This document shows, piece by piece, positions 40,252-50,252 of a DNA stretch of 64,000 nt. Under the pieces are notes generated by a model. It had not been told where the DNA came from. It was given only the letters and a program-made list of their open reading frames with translations, and did not search any database. The stretch spans positions 558,001 through 622,000 of the forward strand of contig NZ_VMSJ01000001.1 in NCBI RefSeq assembly GCF_007713705.1. Reading direction: 5' to 3'. The position numbers and the translations under genes are program-made. The stretch comes from Salinicoccus cyprini. GTDB lineage: Bacteria; Bacillota; Bacilli; Staphylococcales; Salinicoccaceae. Every line of letters starts with the position of its first letter. Position 1 is the first letter of the stretch.

Positions 40252-41490
40252 ATGTCAAAAACGTATAAAGGTATCATCATTTCAGTGAATACACCGAAAA
40301 GAAAAGACGTCCAGTCCGAGGTGGAGGAGCTTCGGAGCCTGGCAGAGTCTGTGGATATCGAGATCATCGGTGTCCATATACAGAACCGGTCATCAGTGGA
40401 TCCTAGATCGTATGCAGGCACTGGTTTCCTGTCGGAGACGCGGGAATCATATGGAGAGGACGAAGAGATCGACTACACGATTGTCAATGACGAGATCACT
40501 GCCAGTCAGAACCGGTCGATAGAAGCGATTATGGATACGAAGGTCATCGACCGTACCCAGGTCATTCTGGATATTTTCAGCATGAGGGCCATGTCGAAGG
40601 CCGGCCAGCTGCAGGTGGAACTGGCCCAGCTGCAGTATCTTGTGCCACGGTTGAAAGGCCAGGGTATCAACCTTTCCCGTCTCGGTGCCGGTATCGGGAC
40701 GAGGGGACCTGGTGAAACGAAGCTTGAAACCGACCGCAGGCACATCAACCAGCGGATCAAGGAGATCAGGAAGCAGCTCCAGGTTGTCGAATCCCACCGC
40801 GAGCGGTACCGTGAGAAGCGCAACCGGAACCAGGTGGTCAAAGTGTCGCTCATCGGCTATACCAATGCAGGCAAGTCCTCATTATTCAATGCCATGGCGA
40901 AAAGTGATACGTATGAACAGAACGCACTGTTTGCCACTCTGGACCCGAAAACCCGTCAGATTACACTGCCTTCCGGATTCGAATGCATCCTGTCCGACAC
41001 CGTCGGCTTCATCCAGAACTTGCCGACGACCCTTGTCGAGAGCTTCAAATCGACACTGGAAGAGGCGGCAGACAGTGACTTCCTGATCCATGTCATCGAC
41101 AACAGTTCGGATAACCTGCAGACGCATTATGATACGGTCAGAAATCTGATGAAGCAGCTCGACATGGAGCCTATTCCATCCATCGTATTCTTCAACAAGA
41201 CGGATATCGATGATACCGTCCACTACACGCCGGGCGAACCCCATGCGTATGTGAATACCGGCATGCCGCCCATGGAGCTGCTCCAGATACTTGAGGACTT
41301 CATGAAGACACATATGGAGAAATATGATGCAGAACTGCCGCTGTCACAGCCTCAGAAGATCTATGATCTGAAGCGGTATACGATTGTAGAAGAACAGACT
41401 CTGGATGACGATGCACAGACATACCGGATGACCGGCTATGAACCGCCAGGCGCATGGAGCCAAAGAATTTCAGAGAGAAACGAGGAGTAG
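40252..41490 (+). CDS. hflX: Ribosome-splitting GTPase HflX
   Basis: HflX splits stalled or hibernating 70S ribosomes under stress. The 412-residue protein has an N-terminal nucleotide-binding-like domain, a coiled linker (LGAGIGTRGPGETKLETDRR, about 143-162) and the Obg-like G domain with GYTNAGKSSLFN near residue 203, DTVGFI and FNKTD. GAGGAGG precedes ATG 40252. The stop is followed after four bases by ynbB. Confidence 0.95.
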   Translation: MSKTYKGIIISVNTPKRKDVQSEVEELRSLAESVDIEIIGVHIQNRSSVDPRSYAGTGFLSETRESYGEDEEIDYTIVNDEITASQNRSIEAIMDTKVIDRTQVILDIFSMRAMSKAGQLQVELAQLQYLVPRLKGQGINLSRLGAGIGTRGPGETKLETDRRHINQRIKEIRKQLQVVESHRERYREKRNRNQVVKVSLIGYTNAGKSSLFNAMAKSDTYEQNALFATLDPKTRQITLPSGFECILSDTVGFIQNLPTTLVESFKSTLEEAADSDFLIHVIDNSSDNLQTHYDTVRNLMKQLDMEPIPSIVFFNKTDIDDTVHYTPGEPHAYVNTGMPPMELLQILEDFMKTHMEKYDAELPLSQPQKIYDLKRYTIVEEQTLDDDAQTYRMTGYEPPGAWSQRISERNEE

Positions 41491-41494
41491 CAGT

Positions 41495-42745
41495 TTGGAG
41501 ACTACAGAGATAGAAGCATTGGTGGAGGCATCCATCGATGAGATTGAACCGATCATGAAAAAGAATAAAAAAATTGCACAGAAAAACTTCAATAAGGTCA
41601 TGGAGGCTTTTCATGAGAATGGTGTGGCCGAGAGTGACTTCACCGGGACGACAGGCTACGGCTATGATGATACCGGCCGCGACAAGCTTGAGGAGATCTA
41701 TCGTGCTGTATTCAGAAGCGAGGATGCGATCGTCAGAAGCCAGATCATCTCCGGCACCCATGCGATCAGCCTCGTTCTGCTTGCCCTGCTTGAAAAGGGG
41801 GATGAACTCATCTATATCAGCGGAGAGCCGTACGATACACTCGAGAAGGTCATCGGCAACTCTCCGAGGGACATCGGCAGCCTGAAGGAAAAGGGCGTCG
41901 GCTACAAGTCAATTGATCTTGTAAATGACCAATTTGATGAACCAGCCATCATGGCAGCCATCACACCACAGACGAAAATGATTGCGATACAGCGATCCCG
42001 CGGCTACAGCATGCGCAAGTCACTCTCAATCGACGAAATGGAAGCGATGATCCATAAAATAAAGGAGAAGCATCCCGATATTATCATCTTCGTCGACAAC
42101 TGCTATGGCGAATTCGTAGAGACGAGGGAACCGATCGAGGCAGGCGCCGATGTCATTGCCGGCAGCCTGATCAAAAATCCGGGCGGGGGTCTTGCACGCA
42201 TGGGTGGATATATTGCAGGCAACAGCGAACTCATCACCCGCATCAGCTACCGTCTGACCGTTCCCGGCATTGGCAAGGAGATGGGGGCCAGCCTGAATGC
42301 ACTGCAGGATATGTACCAGGGCTTCTTCATGGCACCGCATGCCGTCATCGAGAGCCTGAACGGTGCTGTACTGACAAGTCATCTGCTGTCCAGGGCAGGA
42401 CTCAGAACAGATCCAAGCCCTGACGCCCGACGCACCGATCTGATCCAGAGTGTATCCTTCAATACGCAGCAAGAGATGATCACCTTCACCCAGATGATCC
42501 AGAAAGCCTCTCCCGTCAACTCCCAGTTCCTGCCCGTACCAAGCGATATTCCGGGATATGAGAACCCGGTCATCATGGCTGCAGGCACATTCATACAGGG
42601 TGCCTCGCTCGAGCTCAGCGCCGACGGCCCGATCAGAAGTCCGTACACCGTATTCATCCAGGGCGGACTCGTCTTCGAGCACGTCGTCTATGCACTGACC
42701 ACCGCGCTCGTCGAGATGGCAGAAAAGGAAATGATAGCATTATAG
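41495..42745 (+). CDS. ynbB: PLP-dependent YnbB family enzyme (methionine gamma-lyase / aluminium-resistance family)
   Basis: This 416-residue fold-type I PLP enzyme belongs to the YnbB family, annotated as methionine gamma-lyase-like or aluminium-resistance protein. The lysine in AGSLIKNPGGGLARMGGYIAG (about residue 228) is the likely Schiff-base residue. TTG 41495 has CGAGGAG seven bases upstream, itself overlapping the hflX end. In Staphylococcus glnR-glnA follow; here a small membrane protein and an S-box operon do. The physiological substrate is uncertain. Confidence 0.9.
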   Translation: METTEIEALVEASIDEIEPIMKKNKKIAQKNFNKVMEAFHENGVAESDFTGTTGYGYDDTGRDKLEEIYRAVFRSEDAIVRSQIISGTHAISLVLLALLEKGDELIYISGEPYDTLEKVIGNSPRDIGSLKEKGVGYKSIDLVNDQFDEPAIMAAITPQTKMIAIQRSRGYSMRKSLSIDEMEAMIHKIKEKHPDIIIFVDNCYGEFVETREPIEAGADVIAGSLIKNPGGGLARMGGYIAGNSELITRISYRLTVPGIGKEMGASLNALQDMYQGFFMAPHAVIESLNGAVLTSHLLSRAGLRTDPSPDARRTDLIQSVSFNTQQEMITFTQMIQKASPVNSQFLPVPSDIPGYENPVIMAAGTFIQGASLELSADGPIRSPYTVFIQGGLVFEHVVYALTTALVEMAEKEMIAL

Positions 42746-42782
42746 ACTCCATCTAATTTAAAACACAAAGGGAGACAGGACA

Positions 42783-42974
42783 ATGATGTATCTGGAACTG
42801 ATGCTGCCGATCATTTTTCTGACAGCGATTCTGCTGTTTACGAGCCGATCGAAACTTTTCAACAGCAGCGGCAGAAGCATGAAGTACTCCGATGCGGATA
42901 TCTTCTTGAAATGGATGCTGGGTCTTGAAATTGCTGTTGTGGCAGTGCTGCTGATTGCAAGTAGTATGGGATGA
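42783..42974 (+). CDS. Small two-helix membrane protein, unknown function
   Basis: This 63-residue protein has two hydrophobic stretches, LELMLPIIFLTAILLF (about 4-19) and LGLEIAVVAVLLIASS (about 46-61), around a polar loop. No family was recognised. ATG 42783 has AAAGGGAG eight bases upstream (ATG 42786 is the alternative). It lies 37 bases after ynbB and is probably co-transcribed with it. Confidence 0.65.
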   Translation: MMYLELMLPIIFLTAILLFTSRSKLFNSSGRSMKYSDADIFLKWMLGLEIAVVAVLLIASSMG

Positions 42975-43003
42975 TACGTCAGGTCCTACTGTCGATACAT
43001 GCA

Positions 43004-43032
43004 TTGACAGTAAATTCATATATTGATAGTAT
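43004..43032 (+). promoter_or_regulatory. Promoter for the S-box operon
   Basis: TTGACA (43004-43009), 17 bases, TAGTAT (43027-43032), about 30 bases before the riboswitch begins. Confidence 0.65.
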
Positions 43033-43059
43033 GAATTGTATTGACGAACTGAATAGATA

Positions 43060-43215
43060 CCTTATCAAGAGTCGGGGGAGGAAATTGGTCCTTGGATCCT
43101 GCGGCAACCTCAGCATATCTGCTGAAAGGTGCCATTTCCAACAGGTGCATGCCTGAAAGATGAGGGAAGGTTATTTTGACCTCTTCCTTGCTGGAAGGGG
43201 TCTTTATTTTTTCGT
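43060..43215 (+). promoter_or_regulatory. SAM-I (S-box) riboswitch and terminator
   Basis: S-box landmarks are in order: CTTATCAAGAG, a GGGGGAGG kink-turn side, GCGGCAACC, a small hairpin CAGCATATCTGCTG, GGTGCCATTTCC, and AAAGATGAG. CTTATC can pair with GATGAG to close P1. A terminator follows: GACCTCTTCC / GGAAGGGGTC (43178-43202) with a T run. GGGAAGG just before it can pair with CCTCTTCC as an antiterminator. P2 differs somewhat from the textbook consensus. SAM should repress the M20-AbgT operon. Confidence 0.85.
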
Positions 43216-43262
43216 CGATGTGAGTTATGTAAATACTACTATTTATCAGGATGGTGACTGGA

Positions 43263-44573
43263 TTGAAGAGTATTGAAGTGCTGCAGGATGACGCAGTAGC
43301 ATTGCGCAGAAAGTTTCATCAGACGCCGGAAACAGGGTTTACAGAGTTCATCACAACTTATGAGATATACACTATATTGAAGGATACCGATTTCAAGCTC
43401 CATCTGGGCACAGAGGTTCTGAGTCCCAATCATCGCTACGGTGTGCCTGATGAAGAAATAATCGAAGCCTCACGTAAACGGGCAGTTTCCTACGGTGTGC
43501 CTGACGATTTCCTCGATCTGCTTGAAGGTGGGAACACGGGCCTCGTGGCAGTACTTGACACAGGACGGCCGGGACCGCATATTGCCATGCGATCGGATAT
43601 AGATGCTTTGCCCATACTGGAGTCGGAGGGAGCATCGCACAAGCCGTCTGCTGAGGGGTTCCGTTCGGTGCATGAAAATGAAATGCATGCGTGCGGCCAT
43701 GACGGGCATATCGCCATCGGTCTTGCGGTTGCCAAATACATACACCAGAATGCCTCCCAGCTGACCGGACGCTTCACACTTATTTTCCAGCCGGCTGAAG
43801 AGGGTGGCAGAGGGGCGAGAAGTGTTGTGGAGAAAGGGTGGCTAGATGACGTGGACTATTTCATGAGCGGTCATCTCGGCATCCATGAGGCGACGGCGGG
43901 TACAGTCAGCGCGACAACAGAACGTTTTCTTGCCAGTACAAAACTGGATGTGTCATTCAACGGAAAATCAGCCCACTCCGGCGTGGAACCGAATGCCGGC
44001 AGGAATGCACTTTTGGCTGCGGCATCAGCGTCTCTGCATCTCCATGCAATCCCGAGACATCGGGAAGGTGCGACGCGTGTCAATGTCGGTACGATGAATG
44101 CAGGAAGCGGCTGGAATGTCGTGGCAGATCATGCGGAGATCAAGATGGAGACGAGAGGTGAAACGAACGCTCTGAATGAATATATGCTGAGTGAGGTAGA
44201 ACGCATACTTCAGGCGTCGGCACTCATGCACGGCACGGACTATGAAACGAAGTTCATGGGGACGGCCATCGGTGCCGCATGCGATTCGAAGTGGCAGACC
44301 CTGGTGCGTGAAGCCAACCATGCAAACCCGGATGTCGTCATGATCAGGGATGTCCTTCCACTTGACGCAAGTGAGGATGTCACCTATATGATCGACCATG
44401 TCCAAAAGCGTGGCGGGCTTGCGACATTCATGATTTTCGCGAGCCCACTGGCTGCAGGTCACCATCATCCGGCATTCGATTTTGATGAGGCAGCGATCAG
44501 GACGGCAGTATCGGTCTACATCAATAACATCAATCACATTGCGGGAGGGGTCCTTCATGAATCAGACGACTGA
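43263..44573 (+). CDS. M20-family amidohydrolase (AbgA/AbgB-like)
   Basis: This 436-residue M20D metallo-aminoacylase has MRSDIDALPI and HACGHDGHIAIG (metal ligands), the catalytic glutamate pair QPAEEGGRGAR and a lid domain. It hydrolyses N-acyl or amide-linked amino acids; the AbgA/B relatives split p-aminobenzoyl-glutamate. TTG 43263 is chosen because AGGATGGTGA lies five bases upstream; ATG 43251 has no spaced site. It overlaps the transporter gene by 17 bases. SAM-riboswitch control suggests a sulfur amino acid product. Confidence 0.87.
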   Translation: MKSIEVLQDDAVALRRKFHQTPETGFTEFITTYEIYTILKDTDFKLHLGTEVLSPNHRYGVPDEEIIEASRKRAVSYGVPDDFLDLLEGGNTGLVAVLDTGRPGPHIAMRSDIDALPILESEGASHKPSAEGFRSVHENEMHACGHDGHIAIGLAVAKYIHQNASQLTGRFTLIFQPAEEGGRGARSVVEKGWLDDVDYFMSGHLGIHEATAGTVSATTERFLASTKLDVSFNGKSAHSGVEPNAGRNALLAAASASLHLHAIPRHREGATRVNVGTMNAGSGWNVVADHAEIKMETRGETNALNEYMLSEVERILQASALMHGTDYETKFMGTAIGAACDSKWQTLVREANHANPDVVMIRDVLPLDASEDVTYMIDHVQKRGGLATFMIFASPLAAGHHHPAFDFDEAAIRTAVSVYINNINHIAGGVLHESDD

Positions 44574-46077
44574 GAAACAGAAAGGGGTTCTCGGTGCTAT
44601 TGAACGCATCGGAAACAAGTTGCCGGATCCTTTCTTCATTTTTGTCATACTGGCTGCAATTGTCATGGTGATTTCCATGATATTCAGTTTCGTGGGTGCG
44701 ACAGTCGAACACCCGGGCACAGGGGAAATGCTTGAAATCAGAAACCTGATCTCCTTTGAAGGACTGGCCTACATGCTGTCTTCCATGCTCGACAACTTCA
44801 CCGGGTTTGCACCGCTCGGACTTGTGCTCGGCATCATGCTCGGTATCGGTGTGGCTGAAAAGACGGGACTGCTGTCGACTGCCATCAAGAAATCCATTCT
44901 TAAGGCGCCGAAGTCCGTCGTCACCTATGCCATCATCCTGGTCGGCATCTCGGGCAACCTGGCATCCGACGCTGCATTTGTCATCATTCCACCACTGGCT
45001 GCCATGGTCTTCTATACGATAGGCAGGCACCCGCTGGCCGGATTGTCCGCAGGTTTCGCCGGCACAGGTGCCGGTTTCACCGCGAATCTGATCATTACAG
45101 GGACGGATGCGACACTTGCTGGAATCACATCGGAAGCGGCTGCCATGATCAATGATACCGTCGCTGTCACACCCGTCGACAACTACTATTTCATGCTGAC
45201 GTCCGTACTGTTCATCGCCATAGCTGGCGGGTTGATTACAGACAAGATCATAGAGCCCCGTCTCGGTACATATAAGGATGAAACAAAAGAGGACCGGCAG
45301 CTGAATGAAGTGACAGACAGGGAGAACAAAGGGCTACGAAATGCAGTCATAGCAGGCATCCTCTTTATTGCGATACTGGCTCTGCTTGTATTCTATCCCG
45401 GTTCTACGCTAAGAAATGAATCGGGCGGGCTCGTGCCATCCACCTTTCTCGGTAATATTGTACCGATTGTTCTGCTGTTCTTCGTGACAGTCGGTGTTGC
45501 GTATGGCAAAACTGCCGGAACCATTGAAAAACTTGATGATATTCCAAAGTTCATGGCGGAATCCATGAAAGACATGTCAGGCTATATTGTCCTGATTTTC
45601 GCCGCTGCCCAGTTCATCGCCTACTTCAGCTGGAGCAATCTTGGTACATGGCTGGCAGTGAACAGTGCTGAATTCTTCACGAGCATCAGTATGACAGGTC
45701 TGCCGCTGATCATCGGCTTTTCATTCCTGGCAGCACTTCTGAACCTGATTATCTTCAGTGGTTCCGCCCAATGGGCACTCATGGCTCCGGTTTTTATTCC
45801 GATGTTCATGCTGCTCGACTATCATCCCGCCTTCATCCAGGCAGCCTTCCGGATTGCTGATTCATCCACAAACATCATTACACCGCTCAATCCCTACATC
45901 ATGCTTGTGCTTGCTGTAATGAAGGATTACGACAGGAAGGCAGGACTCGGTACTCTGATTTCACTGATGCTGCCATACAGCCTGGCGTTCTTCGGCATAT
46001 GGCTTGTACTGCTCATCATATTCTTCATTCTCGGCATACCATTTGGACCGGGTATTACAGTCTACATGGAAGGTTGA
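44557..46077 (+). CDS. AbgT-family transporter
   Basis: This 506-residue polytopic transporter of the AbgT family (p-aminobenzoyl-glutamate importers and related antimetabolite exporters) has about ten hydrophobic helices. AbgT-like segments GNLASDAAFVIIPPLAAMVF and PLNPYIMLVL are visible. GGGAGGGG precedes ATG 44557, inside the end of the M20 gene. The pairing with a peptidase matches the abgAB-abgT logic of import then hydrolysis, but the substrate is not established. Confidence 0.87.
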   Translation: MNQTTEKQKGVLGAIERIGNKLPDPFFIFVILAAIVMVISMIFSFVGATVEHPGTGEMLEIRNLISFEGLAYMLSSMLDNFTGFAPLGLVLGIMLGIGVAEKTGLLSTAIKKSILKAPKSVVTYAIILVGISGNLASDAAFVIIPPLAAMVFYTIGRHPLAGLSAGFAGTGAGFTANLIITGTDATLAGITSEAAAMINDTVAVTPVDNYYFMLTSVLFIAIAGGLITDKIIEPRLGTYKDETKEDRQLNEVTDRENKGLRNAVIAGILFIAILALLVFYPGSTLRNESGGLVPSTFLGNIVPIVLLFFVTVGVAYGKTAGTIEKLDDIPKFMAESMKDMSGYIVLIFAAAQFIAYFSWSNLGTWLAVNSAEFFTSISMTGLPLIIGFSFLAALLNLIIFSGSAQWALMAPVFIPMFMLLDYHPAFIQAAFRIADSSTNIITPLNPYIMLVLAVMKDYDRKAGLGTLISLMLPYSLAFFGIWLVLLIIFFILGIPFGPGITVYMEG

Positions 46078-46080
46078 TCG

Positions 46081-46118
46081 AAAAAGGGCCCGTCAGCTTG
46101 ATTGCTGACGGGCCTTCA
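46081..46118. terminator. Bidirectional terminator between abgT-like gene and pbuX
   Basis: GGCCCGTCAGC (46087-46097) and GCTGACGGGCC (46104-46114) flank a six-base loop. The AAAAA at 46081 gives a U-tract on the minus strand, so it is strongest for pbuX. Confidence 0.87.
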
Positions 46119-46132
46119 TTCATAAGCAGATT

Positions 46133-47439
46133 CTATTGTGTCATCTGTTCACTCTCAAGCGAAGTCTGCTCGACGTTTTCACTTCTCAAGTTGAACACGA
46201 GGTTAAGAACAATGGCAGTCAGACTGCCGAGGACGATGCCGCTTTCAGCGATGACACCGAATGTTGATGGGACGATGGCGAACAGCTCAGGAACTGCTGT
46301 GACGCCAAGTCCCATGCCGATTGAGATGGCCATGATCATCAGATTGTTCTGGTTTTCAAAGTCGACTCTTGAAAGCATCTTGATACCGTATGAGATGACC
46401 ATGCCGAACATTGCGAGCATTGCACCTCCGAGAACTGGTGTCGGGATGACCATCGTAATCGCACCGATTTTCGGTACGAGACCGAGCAGGATCAGCATGA
46501 CGCCGGCGATGTAGATGATGCGTTTATTTCTCACACCGGACAGCTGGACGAGTCCGACGTTCTGGGAGTAGGTCGTGTACGGGAAGGAGTTGAACAGGCC
46601 GCCGAGAATGATGGCCATGCCTTCGGCACGGTAGCCGCGCTTCAGGTCCTTCTCTTCGATTTCTTCTTCGCAGATGTCTCCGAGTGCAAAATAGACGCCT
46701 GTCGCTTCAACGAGTCCGACGACCGCAACGAGCATCATCGTGACAATCGGCACCAGGTGGAATTCCGGCATGCCGAAGAAGAAGAAGTGTGGCAGGTGGA
46801 ACCATGATGCGTCGCGTACTTCAGTCATGTCGACCATGCCGAAGAATGAACTCACGATGGTGACGATGACGATACCGCTCAGAATGGCGATGGACTTCAG
46901 GAAACCTTTGCCGAATCTGAATAGAATCAGGATGACAGCGAGTGTGCTGAACCCGAGTGCCAGGTTGAGGCCGGAACCGTAGTCCGCGCTGCCCTGGCCG
47001 CCTGAGATGTCATGCATCGCGACGGGAACGAGTGTAATTCCGATGATGGTGACAACAGTACCCGTTACGACCGGCGGGAAGAAGCGGATCATCTTGCTGA
47101 AGTATTTTCCAATCAGCAGTACGAACAGTCCGGTGACCAGGATGGCGCCATAGATGGACGTGATGCCGTAAGTGGTGCCGATGGCGATCATCGGTCCGAC
47201 AGCGGTGAACGTACAGCCGAGGACGACGGGCAACCCGATGCCTGAGAACTGGTTCTTCCATACTTGAAGGATCGTTGCGATGCCGCACATGAAAATATCG
47301 ATGGCAATCAGATATGTCAATTGGGCGGACGTCAGTCCGATGGCGGCGCCGACAATAAGTGGAACGACGACTGCGCCTGCATACATGGCGAGTACGTGCT
47401 GGAAGCCGAGTGACAGCTGTTTCGTTTTTGACATCTGCA

Positions 47440-47440
<1 letters not shown>
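46133..47440 (-). CDS. pbuX: Xanthine permease PbuX
   Basis: This 435-residue nucleobase:cation symporter (NCS2 family) has about 12 to 14 membrane segments, QHVLAMYAGAVVVPLIVG near the start, and the family motif region GLFNSFPYTTYSQNVGLVQLSGV. It is encoded one base overlapping the end of xpt and under the same guanine riboswitch, supporting xanthine or guanine uptake feeding Xpt. Confidence 0.94.
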
Positions 47441-48190
<750 letters not shown>

Positions 48191-48210
48191 TTGTATTTAA
48201 GATGTACATA

Positions 48211-48238
48211 ATCATAACATAATAAACGAACTTTTCAA
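48211..48238 (-). promoter_or_regulatory. Promoter for xpt-pbuX
   Basis: On the minus strand TTGAAA (48238-48233), 16 bases, then TATGAT (48216-48211), about 23 bases before the aptamer. Confidence 0.7.
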
Positions 48239-48305
48239 CACTATTTTTGCCTCAAGTTCACATTTTAGTTTAAAAGTACAATGTTTTTAGGATTTAGTTC
48301 GGGTT

Positions 48306-50027
48306 TCAAGTCGTCTGGTACGTGAACTGCGCATCATGAAGTGATCTATAGATGCCGCCTTCTTTGGATACCAGCTCTTCATGGGTGCCATTTTCAGAAA
48401 TGCCTTCCTTTGTCACGACCATGATGCGGTCTGCATTCTTGATGGTGGCAAGACGATGGGCGATGACGAGTGTCGTCCGGCCTTCGGCCAGTCGGTTCAG
48501 GGCAGTCTGGATCTGCACTTCCGTTGCCGTGTCGAGGGCGCTTGTCGCTTCATCGAGTATGAGGATCGGCGGGTTCTTCAGGAACATGCGTGCAATGGCG
48601 ATCCGCTGCTTCTGACCGCCTGATAGTTTCACACCGCGTTCCCCGACAATTGTATCGAGGCCGTCACGGTAGCTGTCGACAAGTTCCTTCAACTGCGCTT
48701 TTTCGAGTGCTGCATATATCTCCTGATCATCGGCTTCAGGTTTGCCGTATGCCACGTTGTCCCTGAGCGTACCTGAAAACAGGAAGACATCCTGCTGCAC
48801 TGTTCCGATGTTTTCCCTCAGTGAAGCGAGTGTGTAGTCGCGGATATCCATACCATCGACCTGGATGGACCCTTCTGTAACATCGTAGAATCTCGGCAAT
48901 AGGGAACAGAGCGTAGTCTTGCCTGCGCCGCTCGGTCCGACGAACGCAACGGTTTCACCTGGGTTGATGGACAGTGAAATGCTGTTCAATACAGTCTTAT
49001 CCTCATAGGCGAAGGTGACATCATCATAGACGATATGACCACGGGCGTCTTCAAGCGGCACTGCATTTTCACGATCCTGCACATCCGGCACTTCACGCAT
49101 GATCTCGGTAAAATGATTGAAGCCGGCAATACCATTCGGATAGAGCTCGATCACTGCATTGATTTTCTCGAGTGGCTTGAAAAGTATGTTTGAAATGAGG
49201 ATGAATGCGGCGAATTCACCGAATGTCAATTCTCCATTCATCGTATAGTATGCACCGGCAATCAGGATGAAGACGGTTACGAGACGCATCAGCATATAGG
49301 TGGTCGATGTATTGAACGCCATGATCTTGTATGCTTTCAGCTTTGTTTTTCTGAATGACTCGTTGATTACTCTGAAGCTGTCGTATTCGCGCTTTTCATT
49401 GGCGAATGCCTGGACCAGTCGTATGCCGCCGATCTTGTCCTCGATCATATGGTTGAAGTCCGAGACACGGCCGAACAGTTCCCGGAAGGCCACCGTCATC
49501 TTCTTATTGAAGTAGATGGCAATCACCAGGATGAGTGGGACGATGATGAACGAGATGATCGCCAGTTCAGGATGGATGGCGAACATGATGCCGAAAGCAC
49601 CGAGCAGTGTCATGATGGCGATGAAAAGATCTTCAGGACCATGGTGCGCCATCTCGCCGACGTTCATCAGATCATTGGTCAGCCGTGTCAGCAGCTTGCC
49701 GGTCTTGGTGTTGTCGAAGAAGCGGTAGGACAGCCGCTGGATATGTCCGTATAGGTCATTGCGTATATCCCGCTCTATGTTCGTTCCAAGCATATGTCCC
49801 CAGTAGGTGACAATAAACTGCAGGAAGGTGTTGAACATATAGACCACAATCAGACCAGCTGCTGCAATGATGATCCATTGCCAGTTGCCGGAAGGCAGCA
49901 GCCTGTCGATGAACAGATTGACGATGAGTGGAAAGCCGAGCTCAAGCAGCCCGACGACAACTGCGCAGAAGAAGTCTGTGAAAAATAGGAGCTTATAGGG
50001 TGCGTAGTAGGAAAAGAAACGTTTCAA
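48306..50027 (-). CDS. ABC exporter, homodimeric MsbA-like multidrug/lipid type
   Basis: This 573-residue exporter half has six membrane helices (about 10-300) and a nucleotide-binding domain. Walker A GPSGAGKTT, signature LSGGQKQRIA, Walker B LILDEATSALD and H-loop IAHRLATIKNADR are all intact, so it probably acts as a homodimer. TTG 50027 (MKRFFSYYAPYKLLFF) follows GGAGGT; the longer frame gives a non-conserved extension. The substrate is unknown. It is monocistronic and divergent from gntR. Confidence 0.9.
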   Translation of the reverse strand: MKRFFSYYAPYKLLFFTDFFCAVVVGLLELGFPLIVNLFIDRLLPSGNWQWIIIAAAGLIVVYMFNTFLQFIVTYWGHMLGTNIERDIRNDLYGHIQRLSYRFFDNTKTGKLLTRLTNDLMNVGEMAHHGPEDLFIAIMTLLGAFGIMFAIHPELAIISFIIVPLILVIAIYFNKKMTVAFRELFGRVSDFNHMIEDKIGGIRLVQAFANEKREYDSFRVINESFRKTKLKAYKIMAFNTSTTYMLMRLVTVFILIAGAYYTMNGELTFGEFAAFILISNILFKPLEKINAVIELYPNGIAGFNHFTEIMREVPDVQDRENAVPLEDARGHIVYDDVTFAYEDKTVLNSISLSINPGETVAFVGPSGAGKTTLCSLLPRFYDVTEGSIQVDGMDIRDYTLASLRENIGTVQQDVFLFSGTLRDNVAYGKPEADDQEIYAALEKAQLKELVDSYRDGLDTIVGERGVKLSGGQKQRIAIARMFLKNPPILILDEATSALDTATEVQIQTALNRLAEGRTTLVIAHRLATIKNADRIMVVTKEGISENGTHEELVSKEGGIYRSLHDAQFTYQTT

Positions 50028-50252
50028 ATGGTGTACCTCCAATGCTTGTAAAGTTGCGGTATGTATGAACTCCTTATCGATTATACCATGACAATGAGGG
50101 GTGCGGCGTCGGCCCCAGGTCCATATCTCGAGACATTCACTGTCATGCCGCCTATGCAGGCATGCCCATTTCCTGCCTATTGTGTTATTCTGATATAAAT
50201 ACATCTCCCGCATCATCCATCATTTTATTCCAGATCACAGGAGGAGAAGGTT

